Part shown: positions 10,910-22,570 of the stretch, piece after piece
How positions within the stretch are numbered: position 1 is the stretch's first letter
Layout of the letters: every line of letters starts with the position of its first letter
Origin: Iris pallida
Taxonomy: Eukaryota; Streptophyta; Magnoliopsida; Asparagales; Iridaceae
DNA length: 64,000 bases
Direction of reading: 5' to 3'
Assembly: GCA_029216955.1 (NCBI GenBank)
Contig: JANAVB010029819.1
Coordinates: 33,275,420 to 33,339,419, forward strand
Translations under genes and position numbers: made by a program
The notes under the pieces: model-generated
Database searches by the model: none
Seen by the model: only the letters and a program-made list of their open reading frames with translations
Told to the model about the DNA's origin: nothing

Positions 10910-12428
10910 AGGAGAAGATGAGTCTTCAGAGCCGGCGGCTGCCTCTGCAATCGATCCGGCTTTACATAATTTGATCGACGATGTGTGCACCGATACAGTT
11001 TCTGCTGAGGTCCTTCCGGTGGCAGCGGAGGCCGCTCATGTTGCTGGGGGTTCGACCCAAGGCGATGTGGGTCCTTCTGATCCTATCCCTGAGATTGCTG
11101 ACTCTCGGCCCGGCGATATCGACCCAGTTGCATATCTTTCTGGGGTGGCTGGGTCGGAGGGACCGACTGCCTTCTATTCGGAGGTTGCTGGTGAGGAGAC
11201 TACGGTGGTTGTGAACGAATCTCAGCCTCCACAATCCTCCGCTGGTATGATAAGCCAAGTCTTGACTAGTTCGGAGGCTTATTTACTCTATCAGCACATC
11301 CTTCGGGTTAAGCGGATTGATGATTGCTTTGGACGTACAGGTCCCGCCTCTTCATTGCCGGTGACGGACATTGTCGGGGCAAACTCTACCGGAGGGGATC
11401 TGATGGAAGCACATGTGCCTTCTTCTCTTCCGACCTATATTGAAGGGCCTTCAGCTGGATCGAGTTCGGGGGCTCAAGTGGCGGCACAGCCGGGGCAGGG
11501 GACAATGCTTCATGCGTCCTCCTCTGCTAATATGGTTTCGGGGGTTGACCTTTCTGCCTTGCCAAGTATCCAAGCTCTTCGGGCGGCGGAAGAGGAGCTA
11601 GCCGCAATCCATACGTCTTTTCCGCTCAGAATTTGTTTCCCTGGTGGCAGGGATGGCAAGTTCCGATGCTACTCCTTCGACACTGCCAGCCACACTTCCT
11701 TTGATGCCGTCCTCTACAGAAGTTTTGGATGAAGTGTCACAGGATGTGGTTGACAGCTTTCACCGTCACCTAAAGAGAGGGGTCGAAGCTGCTGTGGAGA
11801 GAAGGACTCCTTTTGCTATGGCCCGTCAGTGCGCCGGTGGCCAAATGGACATCCTTAGAACACTTTTCGGTAGGGCGGGGCTAGCTACGCTTCTGGAGCC
11901 CAAACTGCTAGAGGCTGATCGACTCGTGACCCAGTTTCACGTGCTGCGGCAAGCTGATCTATCTGTAGCAATAGATCAAGAGCGTACTTTCCTCATAACC
12001 ATGGTGGAGAAGGTGAGGCTTGCTCGGGATTCGATCAAGCCGACCATACTGAAGGACTGTCGCGATCTGTCTTAGTTATACGATCAATTGAGCCATAGAA
12101 ATAAATTGCACGGATCAAAGCGACCGCCTCTCACGGGGTAATCGACACCAGGGAGCAGATCCTCGAGCTCTAAAGAAAGTTGGCCTTTCTGGAGTCTGAG
12201 CTCGAAGCCGTCCGTACAGAAAAGGGACTTGTTATCCAGGAGGCTGACAGACTTAGTCGAGCTTCTACGAATCTGGAGCTTACCCTGAAGAAGATGGAGG
12301 ATGGCTGGCGGGTACACATGTATTTTGATGATACGGACCGGTTGTCCCAGGAAGCGGAGCGCCGAGCTAAGCAGCGGCTTGAACGGGGGACCGCCTTGGT
12401 GAAGAACTGCCCTCCTGGAATTATGTAA
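10910..12428 (+). pseudogene. E2 antisense gene, C-terminal half, cut by E1
   Basis: On the strand opposite to E2 pol. It encodes an acidic Ser/Pro-rich linker (10915-11620) with SLPVTDIVGANSTGG and LSALPSIQALRAAEEELAAI, then SFHRHLKRGVEAAVERRTPF (about 11756) and a C-terminal coiled coil ending QEAERRAKQRLERGTALVK (stop 12426). The same blocks in the same order occur in E1 at 5623-4482. Frame changes near 11640, 12075 and 12180 show decay. An acceptor-like CGTACAG before 11340 matches a likely E1 intron end (5557). The N-terminal half with the PMD-like part was separated by the E1 insertion. The apparent start at 10878 lies in the E1 LTR and is not genuine. Confidence 0.65.
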
Positions 12429-12529
12429 TGTCGAACCATAGTCGGCCTTTTTCTTCTTTTTATTTTCGTTCTTTTCCTTTCTTTAAATGGACCATTGTCC
12501 CTAGAATATGTAGTAGTTTCGCCTTCCAA

Positions 12530-12535
12530 AATAAA
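12530..12535 (+). terminator. Poly(A) signal of the E2 antisense gene
   Basis: AATAAA about 100 bp past the antisense stop at 12428, in the same place as in E1 and T3. Confidence 0.55.
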
Positions 12536-12619
12536 AGAGTATGCTTTATTCTACCCTTTATTTGTACTGCTTGTTGTGCTTGTGGTGTTATGGCGGTGTT
12601 TGCCCTACTTGGGGGGCTC

Positions 12620-13500
12620 ATTTGTGGACCTGTTACCCTTGGCATACCTAGGTTTTAGGTATGGATAACAAGTTTGATGGGGATACCTAGAAAAATTCTA
12701 CAGCAAGGTGGTATAGATGTTCCGGGTATCGGAGAAAGAATGCCATGGAGCAGCTGGGCTCCCGGGGCATGATGAGGAATGATGTGCATGTACTAGGAAA
12801 CTTAGTACAATATTTTATAGTAAACAGAGGACATTTGTGGGCCTATTATCCTTGGCGTACCCTCGTTCAAGATACGGATAATAAGATAGAGAGAACCAAT
12901 ATACTTACTCAGAGATAATAAGGACATGACAAGTATGGGGGTTTTACCGCGGAGTCTTCCTACTCAGGTAATGAGGACATGGCAGGAGTGGACTCAACGG
13001 AGGATATTTGTGGTCAAAGAGGACATCTGTAGACCTATTATCCTTGGCGTACCCTAGTTCAGGATACGGATAATAGGACGAGAGAAAACTAACATACTTA
13101 CTCAGAGGTAATAAGGACATGGCAAGTATAGGGTTTTACCACGGAGTCTTCCTACTCAGAAGTAATGAAGACATGGCATGAGTGGACTCAACGGAGGATA
13201 TTTATGGTTAATAGAGGACATTTGTGGACCTATTATCCTTGGCGTACCCTGGGTTTTTTTTGGTACAGATAAGTCGAGAGAGAACCAACATATTTACTCA
13301 GAGGTAATGAGGACATGGCAAATATGAGGGTTTCTTCGATGGAGCTTCCCACTCAGAGGTAATGAGGACATGGCAGGAGTGGACTCCATGAAGGGTACAT
13401 AGAACAACTCAGAGGTAATGAGGACATGAAAGTTCTATGTAGAGGGGTGATTTTTTTTGGCGAAAATGAAACGACTCAGAGGTAACATCGACGTGGTCAT
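12620..13500. repeat. E2 spacer: about 190-bp tandem repeats with CTCAGAGGTAATG motifs
   Basis: A block with CCTATTATCCTTGGCGTACC recurs near 12842, 13033 and 13228, giving a tandem period of about 190-195 bp. Each unit carries two copies of CTCAGAGGTAATGAGGACAT. Further copies lie near 13351, 13407 and 13474. It is noncoding and lies between the convergent ends of pol and the antisense gene. Confidence 0.75.
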
Positions 13501-13589
13501 TTTAAAAATTTTGTGGATCTGTTACCCTTTTTGCACTGAGAGTACGGGTAGTGGATCATGAGGGAGCTCTTTCAGAGAAATAAGTTCAG

Positions 13590-13890
13590 AGGTATGGTCA
13601 TACATGACTTACTATCTGAAAGAGTGACCGGAATGTAAGTTCAGATGCACCTGCGGGTACATAACTCGATAATCTGGGATTGTGAATGTGAGTTTAGCGG
13701 TACCAGAGGGCACATAACTCGTCAATCTAGAATTTGGAGAATGTGAGTTCAACGGTACCGGCGGGTACGTGACTCAATAATCTGGGATTTTGTGAATGTG
13801 AGTTTAATGGTACCGGTGGGTACCTAACTCAATAATCTGGATTTTGGAATATGAGTTCAGCGGTACCGGCAGGTACATAACTCAATAATT
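13590..13890. repeat. E2 hairpin-type repeats next to the end of pol
   Basis: About five copies, roughly 60 bp apart, of GTGAGTTCA-GCGGTACC-GGCGGGTAC-GTAACTCAATAATC. Inner GGTACC/GGGTAC and outer GAGT/ACTC arms make each copy an imperfect hairpin. It is the reverse-orientation counterpart of 3120-3480 in E1. Confidence 0.7.
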
Positions 13891-13910
13891 CGGAATTAGG
13901 AGAATGTCAT

Positions 13911-15270
13911 TTAGACATAATATTTCTTCAGAAACTTGCCGTTGACGGGCAACATGAGCAAGTCTCTGTTTTGTTTTGCGAGGCGGTAAGCACCGTTGGA
14001 GAATACAGCCTCAATGATAAATGGACCTTCCCACTTTGGCTGGAATTTGCCGACGGTTTTGTGAGTCATGACCATCGGCCTACGAACTGCTAGAACGAGA
14101 TCGTCCACTTAGAATATTATGATTTTAACCTTCTTGTTGAAGGCTCCAGAGATGCGTGCTTGGTATAGCTCGATTCGTTGTTGAGCCAATAGGCGTTTTT
14201 CATCTAAGGCCTCCAACTCTTATAGCCGACGACGATAGTTATCGTCTGTCGTCAATTGGTAAGTTAGAGCGACGCGGAGCAAGGGTATTTGAGTCTCCAA
14301 TGGGAGAACTGCCACACTCCCGTACACCAGGGAGAATGGTGTGTTCCCTATGGCTGTTCTGACTGTGGTACGGTACGCCCATAAGCATTCACCAAGCTTC
14401 TCGTTCCAGTCGCGTTTGTTGGACGATACGAACTTCTTGAGAAGTTTGATAATTGTTTTGTTGAATGCTTCTGCCAACCCATTCACTGCTGGGTTGTATG
14501 GCGTTGAAGCAATATTCTGGATACGGTGCTTGTCGTAGAACCGATAGAAGACGTGGCTTGCGAACTGCAGACCATTATCGTGGATGATCCTTCGGGGCAG
14601 TCTAAAGCGATAGATGACATGATGCTTGAGGAAGCTGATCACGTTTGAAGTCTTTACTTCTGCAAGCGGAACAGCTTCCGCCCATTTGGAGAAGTAATCT
14701 ATGACGGAAAGTATGAAGCGATGTCCTCGGGAAGAAGGTGGAGCGATCGGACCGATGATATCCATTCCCCATGCTTCGAATGGCCAGGACGCCACTGTCG
14801 GATGTAGAAGTTCGGATGGCTGGTGGATGAAGTCCGCGTGGACTTGGCAGGCTTTGCACTTCCTTGCATAGTCTATCGCATCTGCTACCATCGTGGGCCA
14901 GTAGTAGCCCATTCGGCGAAGATGGTCTTGCAATTTTGGTCCAGGCTGATGGGCCCCGCAGACACCGTCATGAGCTTCGCGTACGGCTTCTTTGGCTTCT
15001 GCGTTTGACAGACATCGAAGCAATAATCTCGTAGGATCGGCGATACAGCATTTTCGTCTCTGTATCGTAGAAGAATCTGAGAGAACGCCTTCTGATAGAG
15101 GTGGCTTCCTTTGGGTCCTCCGGCAGAATATCGTAGACTACGAAGTCAATGAATGGTTGTCTCCAGTCTTATGCTTTGTCGATCGTCTGAGCGGAATAAC
15201 TCGTCACGAATTGAACATTATTCGTGGGACAGACCAGTTCATGGCCTATCACATCCACCGATTGATGAGC
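13911..15270 (-). pseudogene. E2 integrase
   Basis: The best-preserved part is 15023-14220 (267 codons). It has the HHCC finger (EAHDGVCGAHQPGPK with CKACQVHADF), first Asp in WGMDIIGPIAPP, second Asp in IIHDNGLQF and Glu in NGLAEAFNKTIIKL. The usual DNGPQF reads DNGLQF, a one-base C-to-T change. The C-terminal part, LVLAVRRPMVMTHKT to KFLKKYYV, lies at 14108-13911 in another frame. No chromodomain follows. Pol ends at 13911 and the spacer repeats begin at once. Confidence 0.88.
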
Positions 15271-15673
15271 ATAGTTTGGAACTGCTAGGGAAGCGGCAAG
15301 GCCAGCTAAGGCATCGGCTTCGATATTTTGGAGTCGGAGGACGTGTTCGATGAAGAACCCTTCAAATGACGAGATGATGTTGATCACTATTTGGTGATAG
15401 GGGATCATATCTTCATGGCGAACCTCGTATGAACCCCGAATCTGATTGACGATTCTGTGAATCGCCATATACTTCGAGATATTCTACCCCCAGCTCTCTT
15501 ACAAGTTGGAGGCCAATGACTAAAGCGTTGTACTCGGCCACATTGTTAGAGCACGGTTCCGTGAGGGAGTAGACACGATTGATCACCAGTCCGGAAGGAG
15601 AAACCAGCACCACCCCGACTCCGACAACGATGTTGCCCTTAGGTCCGGTCCTTGAGGCGCCTTCGAAGAACAT
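15270..15673 (-). pseudogene. E2 second RNase H (aRNH)
   Basis: MFFEGASRTGPKGNIVVG, NNVAEYNALVIGLQLVREL and YGDSQ mark the acquired RNase H. The first catalytic residue reads Glu (FFEGA) where E1 and T3 have Asp. A frameshift near 15440-15480 separates the last third, which contains VNQIRGSYEVRHED and the final Asp in EADALAGLAASL. The wild-type domain would degrade RNA in RNA-DNA hybrids; this copy is probably inactive. Confidence 0.8.
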
Positions 15674-15918
15674 TCGCCATATATCATCGTGAGTGGTTGC
15701 ATGCGAGTCGGCGACCTCATCTGGGATATCTTCGTATATTCTGGCCGACTCAGGGCCTGGGTAGGCTGCTAAAAAGTCTGCCAGAGCTTGACCTTTAACA
15801 GCCTTTTACGGAACGAAGATCATATGGTAGGGGGACAGTAATATTGCCCATGTAGCGATGCAAGAGCTGAGTGCCCCTGGTTTAGTCATGAGGATCCTGA
15901 GGGGGTTGACTCGTGAGA

Positions 15919-16263
15919 TCACATGTATGGTTTGCCCCGTAACATAGTGTCGCATTTTTGAATGGCAAACACCAGGGCTAGGCATTCCTTCTCTACGGCG
16001 GTATATCGGTGCTCTGGCCCAATCATCATTCGGCTGAGGTAATATATAGCTTGCTCATGGCCTGCATCGTTGTTTTGTGCTAGCAGAGCGCCGAGGGAAT
16101 GCTCCATTGCTCGTACATAGAGCAGGAATGGTTTTCCAGCAACCGGGCCACCAGGACTGGAGGGTTCGATAAATATTCTTTGATGCTGTCGAAGGCACGC
16201 TGACATTCTTCGTCCCATACGAATGAGACGCCCTTTTTCGTGAGATGGGTGAATGGCTGACAA
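15919..16263 (-). pseudogene. E2 degenerate first RNase H
   Basis: PFLLYVRAMEHSLGALLAQN, YYLSRMMIGPEHRY and EKECLALVFAIQK correspond to the Ty3/gypsy RNase H, again with the catalytic Asp position occupied by VRA. Frame changes occur near 16140 (from the RT frame) and near 15960, where bases are missing before the GQTIHVIS-equivalent stretch. Family reasoning suggests a connection domain with no catalysis. Confidence 0.78.
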
Positions 16264-17213
16264 CGCCCGGAGAGGTTGAAAATGAACCTCCTGATGTAAG
16301 CTAACCTCCCTTGGAGGCCTTGAAGTTCTCGGAGATTTCTTGGGGGACCCATCTCCATGATTGCCTTTGTCTTCTCAGGGTCTACGTGGATACCCTGGGA
16401 GGTGATTATGAAACCCAAGAACTTTCCACTGGATACGCCCAAGAAGGATTTCGTAGGGTTTATTTTCAAACTGTGCGCTCACATTAGGTCGAACACTGTC
16501 CTTAGATCATGCAGATGATCTTCTTTAGATCGGCTTTTGACGGCAATGTCGTCAACATAGCACTCCACGGTCTTGCGTAGGTGATCCCTGAAGATGATAC
16601 TCATGGCTCTCTGATAGGTGGCGCCAGTGTTCTTTAAACTGAAAGGCATGACTGTGTAGCAGAACGTGCCTATTGGTATCCGGAATGATGTATACTTTTC
16701 ATCATCGGGAGACATCTTGATCTGGTTGTACCCTGAGAAGCCATCCATGAATGACATACGTTCGAAGCTGCAGGTGTTGTCAATCATGATATCTGTGATA
16801 GGGAGGGGGAACTCATCTTTGGGGCACGTCTCGTTCAGATTGTGGAAGTCGATGCAGATTCAAATCTTTCCATTCTTCTTGAGGACCGGTACTATGTTGG
16901 CGACCCAGACTGGATGTTGCTCCTCACGAATGAAGCCGCTGACTATCAGTTTGTTGACTTCGGCTTCGATTGCATCCATGATGCTTGGGCGAAAGCGTCG
17001 TTGTTGTTGTTTGACTGGCTTCGCATCGGGCCGAATGTTGAGTTTATGAAAAGCAATATCGGGATTTAATCCTGGCATGTCTTCATAGTTCCAGGCAAAC
17101 ACATCGATATATTCTTTGACGAGTTCCAGTAGCGATTCTCGCTCTTCGTCTGTCAGGCTTTTACTAACGAAGGTTGGTTTTGGAGAAGAGTCGCTGCCTA
17201 GATCCACTTGCAT
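16264..17213 (-). pseudogene. E2 reverse transcriptase
   Basis: From 17213 the frame carries SLTDEERESLLELVKEYIDV, FAWNYEDMPGLNPDIAFHKL and QQRRFRPSIMDAIEAEV, the usual entry to Tat reverse transcriptase. A TGA near 16860 interrupts KKNGKI. The palm follows (16787-16479) with SFMDGFSGYNQIKMSPDD and the catalytic CYVDDIAVKS, then FLGFIITSQGIHVDPEK (16469-16260). A TAG near 16481 separates the last two parts. Otherwise the frame changes are few, so E2 decayed more slowly than E1 here. Confidence 0.88.
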
Positions 17214-17282
17214 GACCTCATCTTCAGTAGGAGGCTCTCTTTGTTCAAACCGTTTCTCCCATTGCGCATCCAGTTGTTGGGC

Positions 17283-18404
17283 CTACGGCTCTAATTCGAG
17301 GAGTTCAGGAAAGTCTTTACCCTCTTCGTAAGCATCAGCGAATGCCATGTTGACAGACAAGACCTGCCTGAATACATCCCCGATGCTGATATCCGAATCA
17401 GAAGTTGGTGATCCGGTTGAGTGTGACTGCCAGTCGAATTCCTTATCTGAGCTTTCAGGGGTCGTTGTAGGCGTAACATATCCCAGTCCGCATCGGGTTT
17501 TGTTGTAGTAGTCCTGTGGTTTGCCAGCCGGGACTAGCGACTTTAAAGGTAATCGTCGACCAGTGCCGTACTTCAAACCTGGCGTAGTCTCCAGATCATA
17601 CCCCTATTTTTGTATGAGATATTTGGATTGGGGGCTATATAGATAGAGTGGCAGTCTTCCGGTGTCCGATTCGAGATCGACTTCTTCTATGGTGAAGGAC
17701 TGTGGTTCATTTTTTCGACCGAAGATGATTGGATGATCCCCTCCCTCGATTATACAGTAAGTGCCTTCCACGGGAGTGAGTTAATTTACGGTGTAAACAT
17801 TTGTCACCTGTGTATGCAGGTGAGTGCCTATACCGTGTTCCATAGCATATATTGTACAAAGCTTGTTAAGCTCGATGTAGTTCAAAGATAGCCCTTTATT
17901 GATGAAGTAAGGTATCTTTTCTAGCAGGATTACATCATCTGCAGATGGAACATCAGTGTGAGCGGCCACATACTTGGCCAGTTCTGGTTCTTCTTCGGCC
18001 ACCCCCTGTATAAGTAAAGACTGAGAGGATGACTCGGGCAACTTGATCATCAGAAGTTCTGCTAGTGGAGCAGAATGTGGAGTTGTTGGTAGACTAGTGA
18101 CCCCCAGTTTGGTACTCGACGCTGGGCGGGGAGTGGTTGGCTCGCTGGACGCCCCCGACTTTGCATCGGGGTGACGATTCTTCTTGGAAAGACGTATCGT
18201 CATTGGTTTGTCGGAGGGATTGAGCTTCTCCGTTTGTTGCTGGCCGAATCTAGGCAGTCTGATTGTCAGTGGCTCCGTTGTGGGTCTTGGCGCTTGGCCG
18301 AACCTTGGCAGCCGGATTATCATCTGCTCTTCTTGTGCCGAGAGGCTGATTGCGTCCTTACGCAGAGCGGCTGTAAGGGGTACGGACTTGCCAGGTTTGC
18401 GAGC
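17283..18404 (-). pseudogene. E2 protease-RT linker with PLTIRLP repeats
   Basis: Between protease and RT the translation has repeated short blocks EEPLTIHL, MIIRLPRFGQ, EPLTIRLPRFGQ, KPMTIRLSKK and LMIKLPES (about 18425-18030), then a conserved stretch with YVAAHTDVPSADDVILLEKI and, after 17780, RRLPLKSLVPAGKPQDYY. T3 has the same layout with its own repeats (51356-51100). Role unknown; I recognise no domain. The alternating hydrophobic pattern suggests short beta strands. Frame breaks occur near 18405, 17780 and 17580. Confidence 0.55.
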
Positions 18405-19163
18405 TTAGAGGTGGATCGTCAGGGGTTCTTCTGATCCTGTGGCCGTCTCAATGCGAGCTTGCACATCTCCATCACCAAGGTACCTCTTCGACTTTTCGTA
18501 TAGGCAGGAGTCTGAGTAGTAGGATTCGACCCCTTTGAAGGGATCGATATCGACAAATTCTGTCCTCACGAAGCTGTGTTTGTCGACATACATGAAGCCC
18601 TGGTGCAGCGTGGAAGGCACGATCATGTAATCGTGTATCCAAGGGCGCCCCAAGAGGATATTATAGGAAGTGTCCGCATCTATGACGTAACAAGTTACTT
18701 CTGACTGAAGATTGCCGATTTGGGACTTCAGACGAATCTTTCCAATCGGGTAGCTCCTGCCCGAATTGAAACCGCTGATGGCAGTGCTTGTTGGCGTCAG
18801 GCGATGCATAGGAATGCGGAGATGATGTAATAGACCTTTCGGGATGATGCTTATGGAAGAACCAGGATCAATGTGCATCCGATCCACCTTCACGTCGCTG
18901 ATATATCCAGTGTAATATAGCGGTCGATCGTGCAGGTTGGTTTTAATGAGCATATCCTGTGGAGTAAAGACAATGTTGGGCATCGCTCCCGTGCAAGCGC
19001 TGTCTTGGAGATCTACAGGCGGGCTCTCTCCCGTGAGGTTGACCTGAGCTAGATATGCGTCGGCGTTCTGGAGTGCGTCGCTCAAAGCCGTGCGAACATC
19101 CTTGGAGAGTCTCAGGAGCTCGTATAATGACAATTTGGTCGGTGTGTTGGCCAATTGTGCCAA
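18405..19163 (-). pseudogene. E2 aspartic protease region
   Basis: The 252-codon frame includes the active-site motif MHIDPGSSISIIPKGLLHHL (near 18850-18875) and the flap-end ILLGRPWIHDYMIVPS (near 18640). Ty3/gypsy proteases usually read D-S/T-G; here it is D-P-G-S-S, shared with T3, so it looks like a lineage variant and not damage. The protease would cut Gag-Pol into working parts. It is preceded by LSLYELLRLSKDVRTALSDA, also present in T3. It is separated from gag by a stop near 19200. Confidence 0.8.
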
Positions 19164-21953
19164 GATGTCAAAGTTGTAGGGCCTTTCTAGCCCATGAGGT
19201 GCCTCTTTTCAGAGGAATTTGTCAAAGCGAGTCTCCTTCGGCCTAGGCTTGTCGATCGTTGGAGGTAGGGAAGGTCCCGGAGTGTCAGCAGTGGCCGGCT
19301 GATGCTCTTCAGCCGAGTTATCTGGCATAGGTTGGGATTGAGCACCGGACTGAGTGACGACAGCTGTGGCTTCTTCGACATCTATCAAAATTGTACGGCA
19401 GGATCTAACCTTTCCACCCTTCTTTCTGCCAATAGGGAGTGGTACGGACTGAGTTACTTCTGGTACCAAATCTGGATGGACCCACATGACCTCCCCTCGT
19501 GACGTGGTGAGAGGTACCAGACCAGTAGCCTGATCTCGAGGAGATGGAAGCTTAGCAATCTCCATTGTCGCCCGAGGAATGGGTACCATGCCATCTTGAG
19601 TCTCTGTTAGAGGGAAGCTGCCAAACTGTACAGACACCATGTTGGCTGCCATGGTTACCTCTTCGAAGTCAATGGCCAGAGCCTTCGAATCGATGAGATG
19701 TTGGATGTATCGCTTCAGTTGGTAGCAGTCGTGTGTAGCATGGTGGACGTAGCGGTGGTAATGGCAGTACTTTGGGTTCTCCATTTCCGCCGGCCAAGGT
19801 TCCCGTCTTAGTGGAGGGAGCTGAATTCTATCTCCTTGTATGAGCATGTCCAAGATGGGCTTGACATGGCCGTCTTCGAAAGAGTAGGTCATTTGTGGCC
19901 ATTGCTTGTTTGTCGGTTTTGACTCAGGTTTCTGGGCTGTGTCGGCCACCATAGCCTGCTTGCCCTTGTTGTCCCGATTGTTGGAGGAGCTATCCCCATT
20001 GTTGTTGTTGGTATTAGAGCGCTTGCCCTTGTCCTCTCCCTCCGAGATGTACAGTCCCAGTTGGCGAGCCTTCTTTAACCTGTCTTCGACGCTAGTGGCA
20101 CTGATGATGAACGTCTTCCAGTCCTTAAATTGACTTTCGCCCATCCAGAGGCTGATTGTTGGGAGCAGTCTCTTTTGGCAAATTTAATTAAACAGGAATC
20201 CGGATTACCGGACGACAACTTCATGGCGGTTTGGCGGAACCACTCAATATAGTTCCTTGTCAGCTCTTTCTCCCCTTGAACGACGTCCATGAGGGTGGAC
20301 ATTGTGACATCCTGTCCTACTTCGTAGAATCTCTCCAAGAACATGCGCTTGAAGCTGGCGAAGGAGTGGATTTAGTTGTCTGGCAGGTTACGGTACCAGT
20401 CGAAGGCGACCCCTTCCAATGCTCCGATGAATAATCGTGTAAGGATGGCGTCGTCATGGGGCAGATGGTCGATGGTGACCTCAAAGTAAGTGATGTACCG
20501 ACTTGCGGAGGTCTTTCCATCATATGGGTTGATGTGGAATGGTTTATACTTTGGTGGGAAGGGAACATCTCTCCACGCAGCGGGATACGGTTGTCGTATC
20601 CTGAGGTCTTGACAGTTTTCTCGGATATGGAACATGGCTCAGAGCTTCTGGACCTCTCTTCTTGCCTCTCTGGCTTCGTCTGCAGCGGTAGGAGCCGACA
20701 TTTCAGGAGGAATATTGCCCGGGTTGGTGCCGCTGAGTTAGAGTCTGCATTGACCGTGGGACCCAAGTTTGTTGGCCAGGCGTCCCTCCTTGCAGAGTAG
20801 GGAGGGCTGCTTTGATCTCGTCCACGAATTTGACCAAAGTGCGCAGTATGGCCTCCAGTGTGTCGATGCGTTGGCGATCACTGGGACCATCATGTTCGTC
20901 GTTTGTCATGAATGCCGTCCTGACATGAGTAGAAGTGGAAGGGACGGTGGATGACGTACACTCTGAATCATACCCCTGTAACGAGAAGTCATCAGGGTAT
21001 GTGGGAATGTCTTCCTCTGGTTCGGACACTTCCTCTGGTTCGGACTCAGAAGGAACAATACCCCCAGCTTTCGAGTTTGCCTCGTCTTGGGAATTGTGGA
21101 CGTCCTCGGGGACGTCGGGATTTGCTGCATCTAATAGGAGAGTTGTTTCCCCTAACTCGTCTTCTTGGAACATCGGATTGTCGTGGAGGTTCGGAGGAGT
21201 GCTACCCCCAGTTCTAGCAACCTCCAGTGATGTGGACGATAAATCTTCCACTGTAGCAGATTTTGTCTCTGAACGGGTACTTTAGAAAACTCTGGTGGTG
21301 GGCAACCGCTTAGACGATAGTCTCTTAGTCATAGTGGTTGAAATCTTCGGGCTGGAAACGTTTGTCTTCTTTTCTCTCCCATCGGTAAGGATTTTCTGAG
21401 CAGAGTTGCAGGAGACGACGGGAGGTGCCTCATCCTCTGAACATGGTTGTTGCAGTCTTTAGAAGACGGACTGCCGGTCTTCTCGTACCGTCACATTATT
21501 GTAACAGCAGTTGACGATGACCTGGGTGCAGTGACGTCCGTGGGAGGACTCTTTGTACCCCGAGGCCTCTTCTATTTCCTTACGTTTATGGAGGATGGCC
21601 TTACGCAAGTCAGATGGGTCCGGAACGACCATGTTTGCTTCTTGGATTTTGGAAGACTTTTGGGAACCATCCTGTCTGTTTGTCGCCGGGGGCTGGACTC
21701 GAGTGGTTCTGTACAACTTCCCATCAGAGGCCCGCATAACAGTATGTGGAATGCTCGGATGGTCAGAGGTCGGGTCAGCGGACTGAGCTTGCCAAGCTCT
21801 CGCTGCCCTAGACTTCTTTACTCTAGTGCGTGAGGGCACATAATAGGAAGAGTCTAAGTGGTGCTGGAGAGAGTCAGACATGTCTTTTCGGGAGTACGAG
21901 AGATCAGGACCATAGGAGAGGCGGTCGAAGATCGAGCTGCGTGGAGCAGGCGG

Positions 21954-22157
21954 CATGCGGCTGGAATCAACAGTCTTCATGCAGCTGGCAGTCGTAGCCG
22001 CATGGGCTTTCTTCATGCGGCTGGAAGTCTCAGCCGCATAATTCTTCTCCATGCGGCTGGAAATCCTGGCCGCATGAGTGTTATACATTTGGCTGGCAGT
22101 TTCGGCCGCATGGACATCATTCATGCGGCTGGCAATCTTGGCCGCATGAGTCTTCGT
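21954..22157. repeat. 36-bp tandem repeat in E2 gag made of inverted ATGCGGCT half-sites
   Basis: Units start exactly 36 bp apart at 21978, 22014, 22050, 22086 and 22122, with an extra motif at 21954. Each unit has CATGCGGCT followed about 10 bases later by AGCCGCAT. On the coding strand this gives a 12-residue peptide repeat with SRM and HAA at fixed positions. The same half-site fills the LTR of this family. Confidence 0.9.
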
Positions 22158-22549
22158 TTTGTGGCTAGTGCCTTTATTCGGCTTCTTCCTGGGGCACATA
22201 GAATCACTCTTTGCCCCTGCAAGTCCAGTATCGTAGTACTTTCCTTTGCCGGACTTGGGGATAGCAGAGTCTTCTATGGCTTGAAGTGGGGCCGCATGAG
22301 AGTTGCCTTCGTCGTCTTGGGCAGCAGAGAGTACTCCGTCCAGAGCTTGGGGAGGAGCAAATGATTTTGGCCTCCACTCCCTGCGAGCCTTCTTTGTGCG
22401 GGTTCGCTTCTGGACCGGACCAGCGCTTCCGTCGGAGAGCATTTCTTCAAACGCCTGTTGGTCGAAGCGGACGACCATCTTTTGTTGTATGGAGCCAAGT
22501 TTGGCTGCATCCGATTGCGTCACCAACTCCTCAGCTGTGGAGAAGTTTG

Positions 22550-22567
22550 TCCCCAGCAGAGTCGCCA
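22550..22567 (-). other. Primer binding site of E2
   Basis: TGGCGACTCTGCTGGGGA on the minus strand, three bases after the LTR end. T3 and the fragment at 27538 have the identical 18 bases. The complement ends ...GAGTCGCCA, which fits a plant tRNA-Arg 3' end (from memory). It is also coding sequence for gag. Confidence 0.8.
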
Positions 22568-22570
22568 TCG

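Noticed and set aside
22550..22567. tRNA-Arg gene.
   Set aside because: Only the 3' end complement is present, with no cloverleaf; it is the PBS.
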